Shown here piece after piece: positions 24,281 through 32,254 of a DNA stretch of 35,505 nucleotides (the first letter of the stretch is position 1; each line of letters opens with the position of its first letter). The stretch is from a virus: IMG/VR virus record IMGVR_UViG_3300008517_000070, positions 1-35,505 of that record; one strand, given 5' to 3'. Position numbers and translations under genes: made by a program. The notes below the pieces were generated by a model that did no database searches, was not told where the DNA came from, and saw only the letters and a list, made by a program, of their open reading frames with translations.

Positions 24281-24330
24281 TAAAATCATCCTCCATACGC
24301 TTTTAGCGTTTTACAGCGGTGGTTCCGCTG

Positions 24331-24519
24331 TTATTTTTGTAGTCTCGGCTCCCGAACCATCCTATCCATCGGAGGGGAGCTGATATTTCTCATATAGTCG
24401 CCCTCATGCGCCTTTATCGCCTTGTGAGCGATGATAAGCTCAAGCCCCTCGGTGTCGGGAAGCTGTAATACGCTTCCCTTCCTGTAGTTATGCCAGTCTC
24501 TCGTGAGTCTAATCCACAT
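24331..24519 (-). CDS. Small protein of a tandem pair (62 aa)
   Basis: Begins MWIRLTRDWHNYRKGSVLQL and continues with a GLELIIAHKAIKAHEG helix. The ATG shares its A with the TAA of the upstream gene (TAATG), fixing the start; the frame extends further upstream but that part overlaps another real gene. It aligns in outline with the gene just upstream (W..., then VL-L, then a helix ending in LI..KxAK). Confidence 0.65.
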   Translation of the reverse strand: MWIRLTRDWHNYRKGSVLQLPDTEGLELIIAHKAIKAHEGDYMRNISSPPMDRMVREPRLQK

Positions 24520-24650
24520 TATTTTTTCTTTGGGGGCTTGTAGGGCTTCGCCGTTTTTCGGTCGATAAGATCCTGGGCTGCCCTGTCTGACAAAGTCAGG
24601 ACAGCCTTTTTTGGATGCCCCATCCATTTACGTAAAAGCTCGATTTTCAA
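24519..24650 (-). CDS. Small basic protein of a tandem pair (43 aa), TTG start
   Basis: Reads (L/M)KIELLRKWMGHPKKAVLTL, SDRAAQDLIDRKTAK and a basic Pro/Lys tail. TTG 24650 has AAGGAG about 7 nt upstream, right after the preceding stop. Pattern of strand, turn, strand and a helix with DLI..KTAK recurs in the next gene, suggesting tandem duplication. Confidence 0.62.
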   Translation of the reverse strand: MKIELLRKWMGHPKKAVLTLSDRAAQDLIDRKTAKPYKPPKKK

Positions 24651-24660
24651 TCCTTACTCC

Positions 24661-25185
24661 TTAATCGGTGATTGCCGTAGGCCCAGCTGCGTCTGCGAAG
24701 CGGGGTTTGCTCAGTATAGCTACGCAACTAAGCAATACGCTGTGATTGCTGAAACGGAATCCGAGCTTCACCGTGTCATACGGATTGGCTACAGTCGGTG
24801 CCAGATCAGCAGCATCTATCTCCACAACGATAATGGCGTTATCGCCTGTGACATCTAAAGTGTTTCCAGTTCCCATACTTACGCCAGTCGTGGGTAGAGC
24901 CACCAAGGCTTCCAGGGTATCACCGCCGCTAGTCACCTCAGCCCTATACTTACAGGCAAAAGCGGTAGCGCAAGTGGTGACATCCTCACCCTTATAAGCT
25001 ATCAAATTTGACTCAGAACCAGTCCCAGTCACAGCAGAAGCTGAAGCGTTCACTACCCCGAAGGTCAATATGAACGTGCAGTGATCATAGTTTTTCATGC
25101 TGATTATATCGGTCTCTACTGCTGTATTGTCCCCATCAACCGCAGGAATCGCATTTACAATCTTATTTCTTTCTGAGAAAATCAT
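24661..25185 (-). CDS. Virion protein next to the major capsid gene, possibly decoration (174 aa)
   Basis: N-terminal part IFSERNKIVNAIPAVDGDN, then a beta-rich region with NYDHCTFILTFGVVNASASAVTGT and DTLEALVALPTTGVSMGTGN. GAGAGGTGAGAATAA precedes the ATG. Immediately follows the major capsid gene, the usual place for decoration or head-fibre genes. Function inferred from place only. Confidence 0.68.
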   Translation of the reverse strand: MIFSERNKIVNAIPAVDGDNTAVETDIISMKNYDHCTFILTFGVVNASASAVTGTGSESNLIAYKGEDVTTCATAFACKYRAEVTSGGDTLEALVALPTTGVSMGTGNTLDVTGDNAIIVVEIDAADLAPTVANPYDTVKLGFRFSNHSVLLSCVAILSKPRFADAAGPTAITD

Positions 25186-25211
25186 TTATTCTCACCTCTC
25201 TATTTCAGGAT

Positions 25212-25232
25212 GGGGGGGAAAATATCCCCCCC
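25212..25232. other. G7/C7 hairpin after the major capsid gene
   Basis: Seven G (25212-25218) can pair with seven of eight C (25226-25233) across a short AT loop, 9 nt past the capsid stop. No T-run follows on the minus strand, so it may protect or process the abundant capsid mRNA. Confidence 0.5.
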
Positions 25233-25241
25233 AAATTATCA

Positions 25242-26465
25242 CTATCTCGCATTCAAAGTTATGAATGGACTTAAAGTCGAACTGGAATACCTCGGCGTTA
25301 CTGCCGAAGGTAGCCAGGGCTGTCCGTCCACTCTAAAAGTGAACCTGAATGCTGTTTGGTCGTAGTCGAATTTCAAATGCATACTGGAATCGGCCTTAAT
25401 TCCTCTTCCCTTTTTCTGCCCCAAGAGATATTGGGAGAAATCTGCTAAATAAATGTCTCCCTTATCTCCTAGCGTCTGGCAATGCTCCGTGAACATCAAG
25501 GGTCTCCCCATAAGAGTTTTATAGGGTTTCCCTGAAGCTCCGCCAGCAGGAAGATAGACCGGAACTCCGCCAGTCCCCACCGGTATAGTCATCACCGCAA
25601 GTTGGGGGAACGTGTCCTTGTTGGCCAGGTAGACAGCTTTGGCCTCGGACTCAGGAAGCAAGCGAGCCTCCATCTTCACGATATTCTCGTAAAGTATGGT
25701 ATCGGCTGCCTGCCCCGTCTCCTTGGTTATGCCTACCAAAGCGGGAGCATTATATATTCCCATTGGTTGCGCCGCTCCGGTTCCATTAAGAAGCATACCA
25801 TCCATTACCCAAGCGAAAGCATCGCTGAAGCAAGCCGTCAAAAGGGGCTCCATGCTGATGGGAGAATCCTCTAGTATCTGGTTAGAGGTATAAGCCATTC
25901 CTGCCAGTTCGTGCAAGGTCAAAGTAACCTGTCCGAATTTAGGCTTGGATGCGGTCTTTTCTGCCTCTTCTCCTACCCAGTAGAGCATTATCGCTCCGTG
26001 GACATATCCAGAGCTTCTGTCAACTGCCTTGATATAAGGCATGGTGATAGAGTTCACTGACATAGGAACGTTCATACATCGGGACATCAGGTTGGATTTC
26101 TCCTCCGACAGCTTCAATAATTGAGCACGGAATTCAACTGGAATTAGAAATCCGCCTTCGCTATCGGTCCCGGCAGTCAGCCCGTCTCCTGCGGCTTTCA
26201 CCTCAAGAGCAACCAATCTTTTGTCTATATTCCTTGGGTTTACCTCGGCTTTGGCAACTGCCTGAGCATACTCGGCAAAGTTGTAGAATCCACCCTTGGG
26301 GTCTCCCTCCTCGGTGGGGTCAATTAATTTCTTATCTACAGGCTTCTTGAGTTCCTCAAGCTGTTTCTCCATGCTTTCGATGAATTTCTTGTTCTCCTCG
26401 GTCAGGTTCTTAGTCGCCTCGGTTATAGAATCGTTTATTAATTTTTTGAGTTCATCTGTAGTCAT
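25242..26465 (-). CDS. HK97-fold major capsid protein (407 aa)
   Basis: N-terminal 60 residues are a charged coiled coil (DELKKLINDSITEATKNLTEENKKFIESM), the delta-domain that is cleaved in HK97. The capsid body follows with GTDSEGGFLIPVEFRAQLL, NVPMSVNSITMPYIK, LTLHELAGMAYTSNQILEDS and MLLNGTGAAQPMGIYNAPA, all family hallmarks. The ATG at 26465 is preferred over the upstream start at 26507 because GGAGGTGA lies 8 nt before it. The gene follows the protease-scaffold gene and makes the icosahedral shell. The prohead protease upstream should remove the delta-domain. Confidence 0.95.
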   Translation of the reverse strand: MTTDELKKLINDSITEATKNLTEENKKFIESMEKQLEELKKPVDKKLIDPTEEGDPKGGFYNFAEYAQAVAKAEVNPRNIDKRLVALEVKAAGDGLTAGTDSEGGFLIPVEFRAQLLKLSEEKSNLMSRCMNVPMSVNSITMPYIKAVDRSSGYVHGAIMLYWVGEEAEKTASKPKFGQVTLTLHELAGMAYTSNQILEDSPISMEPLLTACFSDAFAWVMDGMLLNGTGAAQPMGIYNAPALVGITKETGQAADTILYENIVKMEARLLPESEAKAVYLANKDTFPQLAVMTIPVGTGGVPVYLPAGGASGKPYKTLMGRPLMFTEHCQTLGDKGDIYLADFSQYLLGQKKGRGIKADSSMHLKFDYDQTAFRFTFRVDGQPWLPSAVTPRYSSSTLSPFITLNAR

Positions 26466-26782
26466 CTTAGTTGTCACCTCCCGTGACATACTAGGAAGGA
26501 CAACCATCGCTACTTTCTGGCATCTCTGGTATTGTGTTCGCTATCTAACAGTTTTGCTCTGTCTCCGATAACTACTGTGCTCTACCTGATACCTCTAATT
26601 TCGGAATAGTCGCTTTCCCGTTATCCCCTTTTTTCAAAGAGCGGTTTTCCTAAATGGAGGTGGAGAAAATTGCACTCTCGTCCTCGGCAGACACTTCGGC
26701 CTTTCTCCGAGTCGACCTTTTTCACCCCCAATTATATTGGATCTATAGGCACCGTAGGTATTAACTCACTTCTTTCTCTCAT
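26466..26782 (-). other. Gap between protease and major capsid genes
   Basis: About 317 nt. Only tiny open frames are present (a 16-codon ATG frame at the protease stop and a 34-codon GTG frame with a basic Cys-containing product), neither convincing. Probably the 5' untranslated region of the capsid message; no clear promoter. Confidence 0.45.
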
Positions 26783-28615
26783 TTATTCCACCTTCCCCCG
26801 TGCCTTGTCTATCATTTTTCTAGTCTTTTCTTGCTCTTCAATCATCTTGGCAAGATGCGTTTGAAAAACATCTCTAACTATATCCAGGATGTTTTGCTCG
26901 CTGAGATTGACTTTTTTATCCGTAGGATTTTCTTTGATTAAATCTAAATCGACCTCTTCTGCTTTCGCAGGGGGTTCGGTCGCATTGTAAAGTTCAAGGA
27001 GCATATCACTGCACTGCTTAACGAGCTTGCGGTTCTTCTCGGAGAGGACTCGGCCTTCCTTGAGGGATTTAAGCTCCTCTTCTATCTTGTTTAATTGCTC
27101 GGTCGTTCTGTCGAACAGCTCTCTGGTGATTTGTTGCTCTCTTTCGGTTTGCTCTGATTCTTCCTCTACGTTCTCTTTAACGGGTCTCTTTTTCTTATCT
27201 TCCAACTCAACCACCTCCCGTTCACCGCACTCATCACTACCAGATCCAGTTCCATCCAGTAAGCCATTTTCATTAAAGTATAAATCCCTTTCTCCTATTC
27301 GTATCTTTGTTGTTCCAGTATCATATTCATCTATCTTAATTGTTCCCAATATGGTATCCTCAAACTGCTGAGGACTAATATAACCCTTCTCTTTGAGCTT
27401 ATTTAATCCCTTAATAGTAGTTTGTTTTAATTCAATGCTGTATATATTCTCCCTTTCGTCCTTTAGGAAATCAAAGCTGTCTAGGTTGTCTGCTGATTCC
27501 TGCCCTGGCCCTGGCCTTCCCACGCGGCGCATAGTCCCACCGCATTTTTCGCATTTGTAGGTATTGCAATGTTTCTCTGATGTGTGCTTCCAGCCACATT
27601 TAACACATTCGCAGTTGTATTTGGCCTTTTCTTCCCAATCCTCATAATATTCCTCCCCACCATATAAAACTGCTACACCTTCCTTGTTGGTGAGAGTGTT
27701 TACAGTTTCGTAAATCTTAACTTCCTTCCCGTGCTCCTCCACCCACTTCTTCGCTTTCGCCATCGTCCAGTTGTAAGGGGGTCTTTTGTCGAAAATGTAA
27801 GTCCGAACTTTCTTTATCTTTCCACAATAAAGAGCCGTTATTCCTTCTTTCTCTGATATAGTAATGGTAGCGGTTACTTTGCAGTCCCTCACGGGAATGC
27901 GGATAAAATTGTCGGTCTCCTCGGGTTTGGTGATTATCTCTTTAACAGTGCACTCATCACCGACGCATTCGATTATATCCTTTTTTAGCTTATCCGACTT
28001 TATCAGCCCCTTCGCCACCATCTCGGTCAGGGCTTCACGGTTGGAGGGGATCATAACTGCGGAGTATTCCATAAGCTCCCATTTCTTGTATCTCCGCCTG
28101 AGCCTGGTGTCTTGCTCCCCTTCTTTGGGTCTGGTTTCTTTACCATCGGGCTCTTCCCACTTGAGGGGGATAAACCCGACGCTCCACCCCTTCATAGCCG
28201 GCCCCGTCCCCGCCACGTCCTCGGAATAGAGGCGGTAAACGTCATCGGCAAATTGATGTTTAAGGAAGACTGTCTTTGCTATTAATCCCTTCTTATCCTT
28301 CTTGATCCAGATATTCTTCGCCACGGGAAGACCCGCGTAATTGTGTCCATACGGCACAACGGGGTTTTGCCGATAATGGGTTAGAATAGCGCCCTCGGGC
28401 TCTAATATCTCATTGTCCCTATCTTGCTTCCCCGTGTTAATATAGTTGGTCACCGCCCGCTCATCCTTATTCACCTCGGCCTTCTCGGCCACAATACCTT
28501 TCCTCACTAATTCCAAATCCTCAACGTCAATATCATGCTCTTTCGCCAGAGCCTCGGCCCGCTCGGGGTATAAGTCCTTGAGCTTGAGCCGCTCTGTTAC
28601 TAAGTCCTTAGTCAT
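26783..28615 (-). CDS. Prohead protease (U35 type) fused to scaffold, with inserted zinc ribbon (610 aa)
   Basis: Residues about 40-205 match the HK97-type prohead protease: His91 in VVPYGHNY, Ser145 in KGWSVGFIPL, then ELMEYSAVMIPSN. Residues about 240-330 form a separate domain (DNFIRIPVRDCKVTATITIS, GITALYCGKIKKVRTYIF, then WTMAKAKKWVEEH). Residues about 332-362 have a Cys cluster with CECVKC and CEKCGG, a zinc ribbon. The remaining part is highly charged and coiled (TEQLNKIEEELKSLKEGRVL), as scaffolds are. ATG 28615 is chosen because AGGAG lies about 9 nt upstream. It cleaves itself and the capsid delta-domain during head maturation. The middle insertion is unusual for this family. Confidence 0.87.
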   Translation of the reverse strand: MTKDLVTERLKLKDLYPERAEALAKEHDIDVEDLELVRKGIVAEKAEVNKDERAVTNYINTGKQDRDNEILEPEGAILTHYRQNPVVPYGHNYAGLPVAKNIWIKKDKKGLIAKTVFLKHQFADDVYRLYSEDVAGTGPAMKGWSVGFIPLKWEEPDGKETRPKEGEQDTRLRRRYKKWELMEYSAVMIPSNREALTEMVAKGLIKSDKLKKDIIECVGDECTVKEIITKPEETDNFIRIPVRDCKVTATITISEKEGITALYCGKIKKVRTYIFDKRPPYNWTMAKAKKWVEEHGKEVKIYETVNTLTNKEGVAVLYGGEEYYEDWEEKAKYNCECVKCGWKHTSEKHCNTYKCEKCGGTMRRVGRPGPGQESADNLDSFDFLKDERENIYSIELKQTTIKGLNKLKEKGYISPQQFEDTILGTIKIDEYDTGTTKIRIGERDLYFNENGLLDGTGSGSDECGEREVVELEDKKKRPVKENVEEESEQTEREQQITRELFDRTTEQLNKIEEELKSLKEGRVLSEKNRKLVKQCSDMLLELYNATEPPAKAEEVDLDLIKENPTDKKVNLSEQNILDIVRDVFQTHLAKMIEEQEKTRKMIDKARGKVE

Positions 28616-28652
28616 TATCACCATCTCCTAAGTATTTACCTTCACTCAGTTT

Positions 28653-28829
28653 TTAATTTCGTTTATTATTTTTCAATTTTATCCCATTAACTTCAACTCT
28701 AACCTTAGTTAATGGTATAAAGGAATCGCGTAGACTCTTTTTATTATCAGTTGATTTGACAAGTTTGGTCAATTCGGCATCAATTATCTTCCCGATTTCC
28801 TCACATAAATTTTCATCTTCATCTATCAT
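28653..28829 (-). CDS. Small protein upstream of the protease (58 aa)
   Basis: Begins MIDEDENLCEEIGKIIDAEL, with a basic C-terminal half ending KLKNNKRN. AAGGAG at 6 nt from the ATG supports translation. It is the first gene after the structured intergenic region. Family not recognised. Confidence 0.65.
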   Translation of the reverse strand: MIDEDENLCEEIGKIIDAELTKLVKSTDNKKSLRDSFIPLTKVRVEVNGIKLKNNKRN

Positions 28830-28944
28830 TTATTTCTCCTTCTTTCTCTAAATACATATTACATAAGGGGGCTGGCAGGATTTTTGCATACCTGCAATCT
28901 CCCAGGATCACTGCAACCATATCTTTATATTAGATAGGGTTTCA

Positions 28945-29038
28945 AGGGGATACTCTCCTCCAGAGTCCTCACCGCTTGGCGCACCCCTCCGGTGAGATAC
29001 CTTAGCCCGTGATCAGGCTTAATTCAGTCACAGCCCCT
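28945..29038 (-). ncRNA. Candidate multi-branched structured RNA
   Basis: An outer stem AGGGG/CCCCT (28945-28949 with 29034-29038) encloses three hairpins: ACTCT/AGAGT (28952-28966), CTCACCG/CGGTGAG (28968-28996) and AGCC/GGCT (29004-29019). On the minus strand it lies between a strong terminator and the first gene of the protease/capsid unit. Not matched to a riboswitch or ribozyme class I know; could be a leader element. Confidence 0.4.
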
Positions 29039-29048
29039 GATTGTCAAT

Positions 29049-29085
29049 AAAAAACGCCCTAGCCGTCTGTATACAGCCAGAGCGT
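29049..29085 (-). terminator. Rho-independent terminator after the portal module
   Basis: Minus strand: ACGCTCTGGCTGT, loop ATACAG, ACGGCTAGGGCGT makes a 13-bp stem (with G-T pairs), followed by TTTTTT. It closes the transcription unit of terminase, portal and two small genes. Confidence 0.85.
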
Positions 29086-29180
29086 CTTGAACCAATAGGA
29101 CTCGCCTAGTGGTCTTTATCGGGGAGCGACCCCGACGTTATTGCCTGTCGTTATACGAAGTAAGGGCGGGGAGATTATTG
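29086..29180 (-). other. Noncoding gap with a GC hairpin
   Basis: Between the 58-aa gene stop and the terminator. Contains a 6-bp stem TCGGGG/CCCCGA (29119-29135) with a 5-nt loop. No gene seen. Confidence 0.5.
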
Positions 29181-29357
29181 TCAAATTTCTTTTGGCCTGA
29201 ATACTATCTCCACTGCCTCCCATCCTTTAGGAACTTTCTTAGAACAATAATCTACTTTAAAATAATCCAACTCCTTCTCCTCAAATCTACCCATCAGCAA
29301 CCCAAGCAACTGCGAAAACATCTCCTCCTGTGTTTTCCCTTCCATAACTGCACTCAT
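29181..29357 (-). CDS. Small protein after the portal gene (58 aa)
   Basis: Begins MSAVMEGKTQEEMFSQLLGL and ends WEAVEIVFRPKEI. GAGGTAAAAA precedes the ATG, 3 nt after the previous stop. Acidic helix plus strands; no known family. Last gene before the terminator. Confidence 0.65.
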   Translation of the reverse strand: MSAVMEGKTQEEMFSQLLGLLMGRFEEKELDYFKVDYCSKKVPKGWEAVEIVFRPKEI

Positions 29358-29360
29358 TTT

Positions 29361-29564
29361 TTACCTCATTAATAATTCTAGTGACTTTAATGCTTCCTGC
29401 ATTTGCTTTCTGACCACTTTAACTTGCTCTTGTTCATCAGAAGACATCTCATCCCAAATAAATTCATAATGATACCCATCGGGCAGGTATGATATGCCTA
29501 CCTCAATAGCGGCCTTTAAATCTTCCAATCTCTTTTTAGCTTGAGGAGAAAATTGTTCGCTCAT
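29361..29564 (-). CDS. Small helical protein (67 aa)
   Basis: MSEQFSPQAKKRLEDLKAAI at the start, a Tyr-rich middle and a helical C-terminus (KQMQEALKSLELLMR). ATG 29564 is preferred to ATG 29579 because AAAGGAG lies 5 nt before it. Unknown function, in the portal operon. Confidence 0.65.
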   Translation of the reverse strand: MSEQFSPQAKKRLEDLKAAIEVGISYLPDGYHYEFIWDEMSSDEQEQVKVVRKQMQEALKSLELLMR

Positions 29565-29575
29565 ATTAGCTCCTT

Positions 29576-31813
29576 TCATTCCTCAATCACGGCCAACAGA
29601 GCACATTTGCAATTTGGATGAGCGCTAGGAGCGCTCACCCCACTGTTAAAACTCTCTTCCAATCCAATCGGGCCTTGCGCCTCATTATCTAAACATATTT
29701 CACAAGCACCAGGAGCAGTTAACCACTCCTTCTTTTCAACAACCCCGCTTTGCCTAAAAGCCTCAAGCGCTCCTTGATTACTGGCTGTTATCGTCTCAGT
29801 CCTCGATATCATCTGCGCCCTGTATTTACTACATCCCTCAAAAACTCCCTGGACTCTTTTTCTTAATTTTGGGATACTCTCCCCTTCTGCTACTCCTTCC
29901 CGTAGTGTCCTTTTTATTGAATCCAATGTAGTCCCATTAACGCTTTTTGAATATTCCTCTAGTCTAGTCCCCAGCCATCTCTGCACTCGGGGGTTGTTTA
30001 TATCGAAGTCAATTCCTACTGCAAGGTCGGCCAGCTCAGCACTTCCCACGTCTTCCAGCACTCCACCAATAAAGGGTTTCCCTTCATGGTTAAACCTGTT
30101 AATCCACAGCGCCTCATTGAACAGCCAGTCCTCCTCCCAGTCAGCCTTGACGGCTTTGGGGGTTCGCTTCATATTGGCGAGGACTTCGGCCTCCTGCTTG
30201 CCGAATAATTCTTTAAGTTTAGTAATGAATTTTCTTTCGTAAGGGTTTTGCCGCCTTATGAATATTTGCCATTTGCGTTCTCGGAGTTTTTCGTCGTCTT
30301 TTGTTTCTGGCGGCCCCGGTGATCCTGGTATTGAATTTAAATTATCGGCTATTTCTCTAGCGACATCACCAACTAAATCATCAAACTCTTTCTTTTCTTG
30401 TGGTACGGTCGTACCACCTGGGAAATTAGAAGCGAGCATATCCAAATAAGCCTGCCCTTTTATTCGTTGCAGTATCTCATTTAAGTCTTTGCTCGAGCTA
30501 ATCGGCATGAGGTTCATCGGTAAGAGGGGAACTTCGCCCCAGGGGACTTCCTCCTGCCCGTCCTCCTGCCTCTCCTGGTTTATGCTGGAGTAGCCGGTTC
30601 TAAGATTGCTTTCCCTTTCCTTCAGCCTGAACTCCTCGTCCTCGGGGACGGGATTCTCGAATAGGCAAAATAGCTTTCCTGGGGGATTAGGATATAATGG
30701 CATCAACTTCTCATTCAGCTTCTCCTCAATCAGCCGCAGGCGGGGGCTGATGGTGTCCTTCATGTACTGGTATTCCCCGATTTTCGCATTAGCGAGGTTC
30801 ACGTCCTCAGTGGTCACTTTACTCATCGGCACCCCGAATATCCCGCAGATCTCCTGCATGGTCATCTTGCGGCCCACCAGATAGCTCATTTCCTTGGGGG
30901 AGAAGCCTAGTTCTTTAATATCGAGATCCCCCTCCAACACTCCGAACTTCCCGGCCTTCTTCCTGCCCTGGAATTTCTCCCGCCATTGTTTCTCAAAACG
31001 CTTGCGCTGGTCGGGAGTCATCCCGGTCTTAGTGATAACCATCAAGTCAGGTCTACCTTGATTCTCGAATAATCCCTGCTCGTAGTCCCTCATGTACTGG
31101 TTCACGTCCACCGCATTGGCCGCCCCCATCAGCGGCCCCATGCCGTATAATATATCTCTGGGGTTGGGGAAGCGAAAGTGGATTATCTCTGAGGGATCGA
31201 ATTTCTCCGGCTCGCCGAAGCCTTTTCTTCTAAGCTCGAACCTCGCTATGAATTCCACCGGATCGGGGACGATAGTAATGCGGTTAGAAGGCAACACCCA
31301 GACCTCAGCGGGGACTTGCAAGCCGTTATTGCGTATATACCAATAGCTGTTGCCCGTCAGTTCCAAAAATAACTGTGTCTCGTAATGCAAATCGAAGGCG
31401 TTCCTCCAGAGATTCACATTCTTCATCAAATCAAGGAACGGGTGCTCCTCTATCTCCTCTATCTCCACGTCCTTCCTGATATACGACTTCAAGCGTCTAT
31501 TCTGCAAATAGCATTGATAAGTCTTGTCGGTGACGGGGATGTGATTGACGAACTTCATCCCCTTTTCTCGTGTCGTCCTTCCCCCCGCCGGCCTCCTCAC
31601 ATACAATTTCAGAGAGACCTGCGCCACGCTGGTGGCGTTCATGCTCGCACACCGATAGACCCAGCTACCGTATGCCTTCACCATCTTGTCGAAGTCGCCA
31701 TCGGCCAAGCGTCCCCGGGATAGCTCCCAAGGGGAGAACTCGGCGGCTAGAAAGGGATTCATTTTCCTCGCTGCCTTCATAAGTAAGCCTGAAAAGAATT
31801 GTCTAATAGTCAA
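29576..31813 (-). CDS. Portal protein fused to MuF-type head morphogenesis domain (745 aa)
   Basis: Residues 1 to about 420 are an HK97-type portal: YGSWVYRCASMNATSVAQV, LTGNSYWYIRNN, VPAEVWVLPSNRITIVPDP, IIHFRFPNPRDILYGMGPLM, NANAKIGEYQYM-like region and a wing. The last 125 residues are a MuF domain: AQMISRTETITASNQGALEAF, KKEWLTAPGACEICLDNEAQG, then SAHPNCKCALLAV, the zinc-like Cys/His set. The start is TTG 31813 with AGGAG 10 nt upstream; ATG at residue 12 is an alternative. The portal part makes the dodecameric DNA channel and the MuF part may be injected or help assembly. Portal and MuF are more often separate neighbouring genes. Confidence 0.92.
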   Translation of the reverse strand: MTIRQFFSGLLMKAARKMNPFLAAEFSPWELSRGRLADGDFDKMVKAYGSWVYRCASMNATSVAQVSLKLYVRRPAGGRTTREKGMKFVNHIPVTDKTYQCYLQNRRLKSYIRKDVEIEEIEEHPFLDLMKNVNLWRNAFDLHYETQLFLELTGNSYWYIRNNGLQVPAEVWVLPSNRITIVPDPVEFIARFELRRKGFGEPEKFDPSEIIHFRFPNPRDILYGMGPLMGAANAVDVNQYMRDYEQGLFENQGRPDLMVITKTGMTPDQRKRFEKQWREKFQGRKKAGKFGVLEGDLDIKELGFSPKEMSYLVGRKMTMQEICGIFGVPMSKVTTEDVNLANAKIGEYQYMKDTISPRLRLIEEKLNEKLMPLYPNPPGKLFCLFENPVPEDEEFRLKERESNLRTGYSSINQERQEDGQEEVPWGEVPLLPMNLMPISSSKDLNEILQRIKGQAYLDMLASNFPGGTTVPQEKKEFDDLVGDVAREIADNLNSIPGSPGPPETKDDEKLRERKWQIFIRRQNPYERKFITKLKELFGKQEAEVLANMKRTPKAVKADWEEDWLFNEALWINRFNHEGKPFIGGVLEDVGSAELADLAVGIDFDINNPRVQRWLGTRLEEYSKSVNGTTLDSIKRTLREGVAEGESIPKLRKRVQGVFEGCSKYRAQMISRTETITASNQGALEAFRQSGVVEKKEWLTAPGACEICLDNEAQGPIGLEESFNSGVSAPSAHPNCKCALLAVIEE

Positions 31814-31832
31814 AAGTTATCAACTCCTAATC

Positions 31833-32243
31833 TTAAACCCATTCTTTATTAGTCCAAATTTTGTTATATTTTTTCTTCATCACAAATGCCAGCCAGAGCT
31901 GCTCTATGGAATTGAAATAAAAACCCGGGCATTTAACACTGTAATAATCACTGTCTAAAAATTTATGGAAATCATCAAGCAAGATGAGTATACTAATTGT
32001 GCCTGTTATCTCCTGCAACTGGTCTTGGCGGGGAAGCCAGATACAATTACTATAATCAATATCCTGAAAATCATAATCATAGCCGCCAGGGGTAACTATA
32101 TTCTCCCAAATAGGAACATAATGCCCCAAACACACTACACCCTTTCCCGGCCAACAAAACCAGTCACCTTCCTTGTATTTATGTTTATATTGTATCTTCT
32201 CCGCCTTTTTGCATGCCTCAATATACTCCTTACTAATATCCAT
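31833..32243 (-). CDS. Conserved-looking phage protein (136 aa), unknown
   Basis: Contains KEGDWFCWPGKGVVCLGHY, a central acidic segment and CIWLPRQDQLQEITGT, a short motif that I associate with uncharacterised phage proteins near terminases. C-terminal half has a hydrophobic patch (ISILILLDDFHKFL). No catalytic motif recognised. Confidence 0.68.
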   Translation of the reverse strand: MDISKEYIEACKKAEKIQYKHKYKEGDWFCWPGKGVVCLGHYVPIWENIVTPGGYDYDFQDIDYSNCIWLPRQDQLQEITGTISILILLDDFHKFLDSDYYSVKCPGFYFNSIEQLWLAFVMKKKYNKIWTNKEWV

Positions 32244-32254
32244 TCACTCCTCCC

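Noticed and set aside
24576-24612. Plus-strand hairpin followed by TTTTTT
   Set aside because: It lies within the coding region of the 43-residue minus-strand gene and no plus-strand gene precedes it; on the minus strand the T-run is on the wrong side.
29019-29047. TTGACA box after the terminator as a promoter
   Set aside because: The only -10 candidate at 17 nt is AATTAA, a poor match, and the start would fall within the structured RNA candidate.
29149-29164. A 10-nt match to a loxP arm (TATACGAAGT)
   Set aside because: Only one half-site; no inverted partner at the 8-nt spacing, so not a recombination site.
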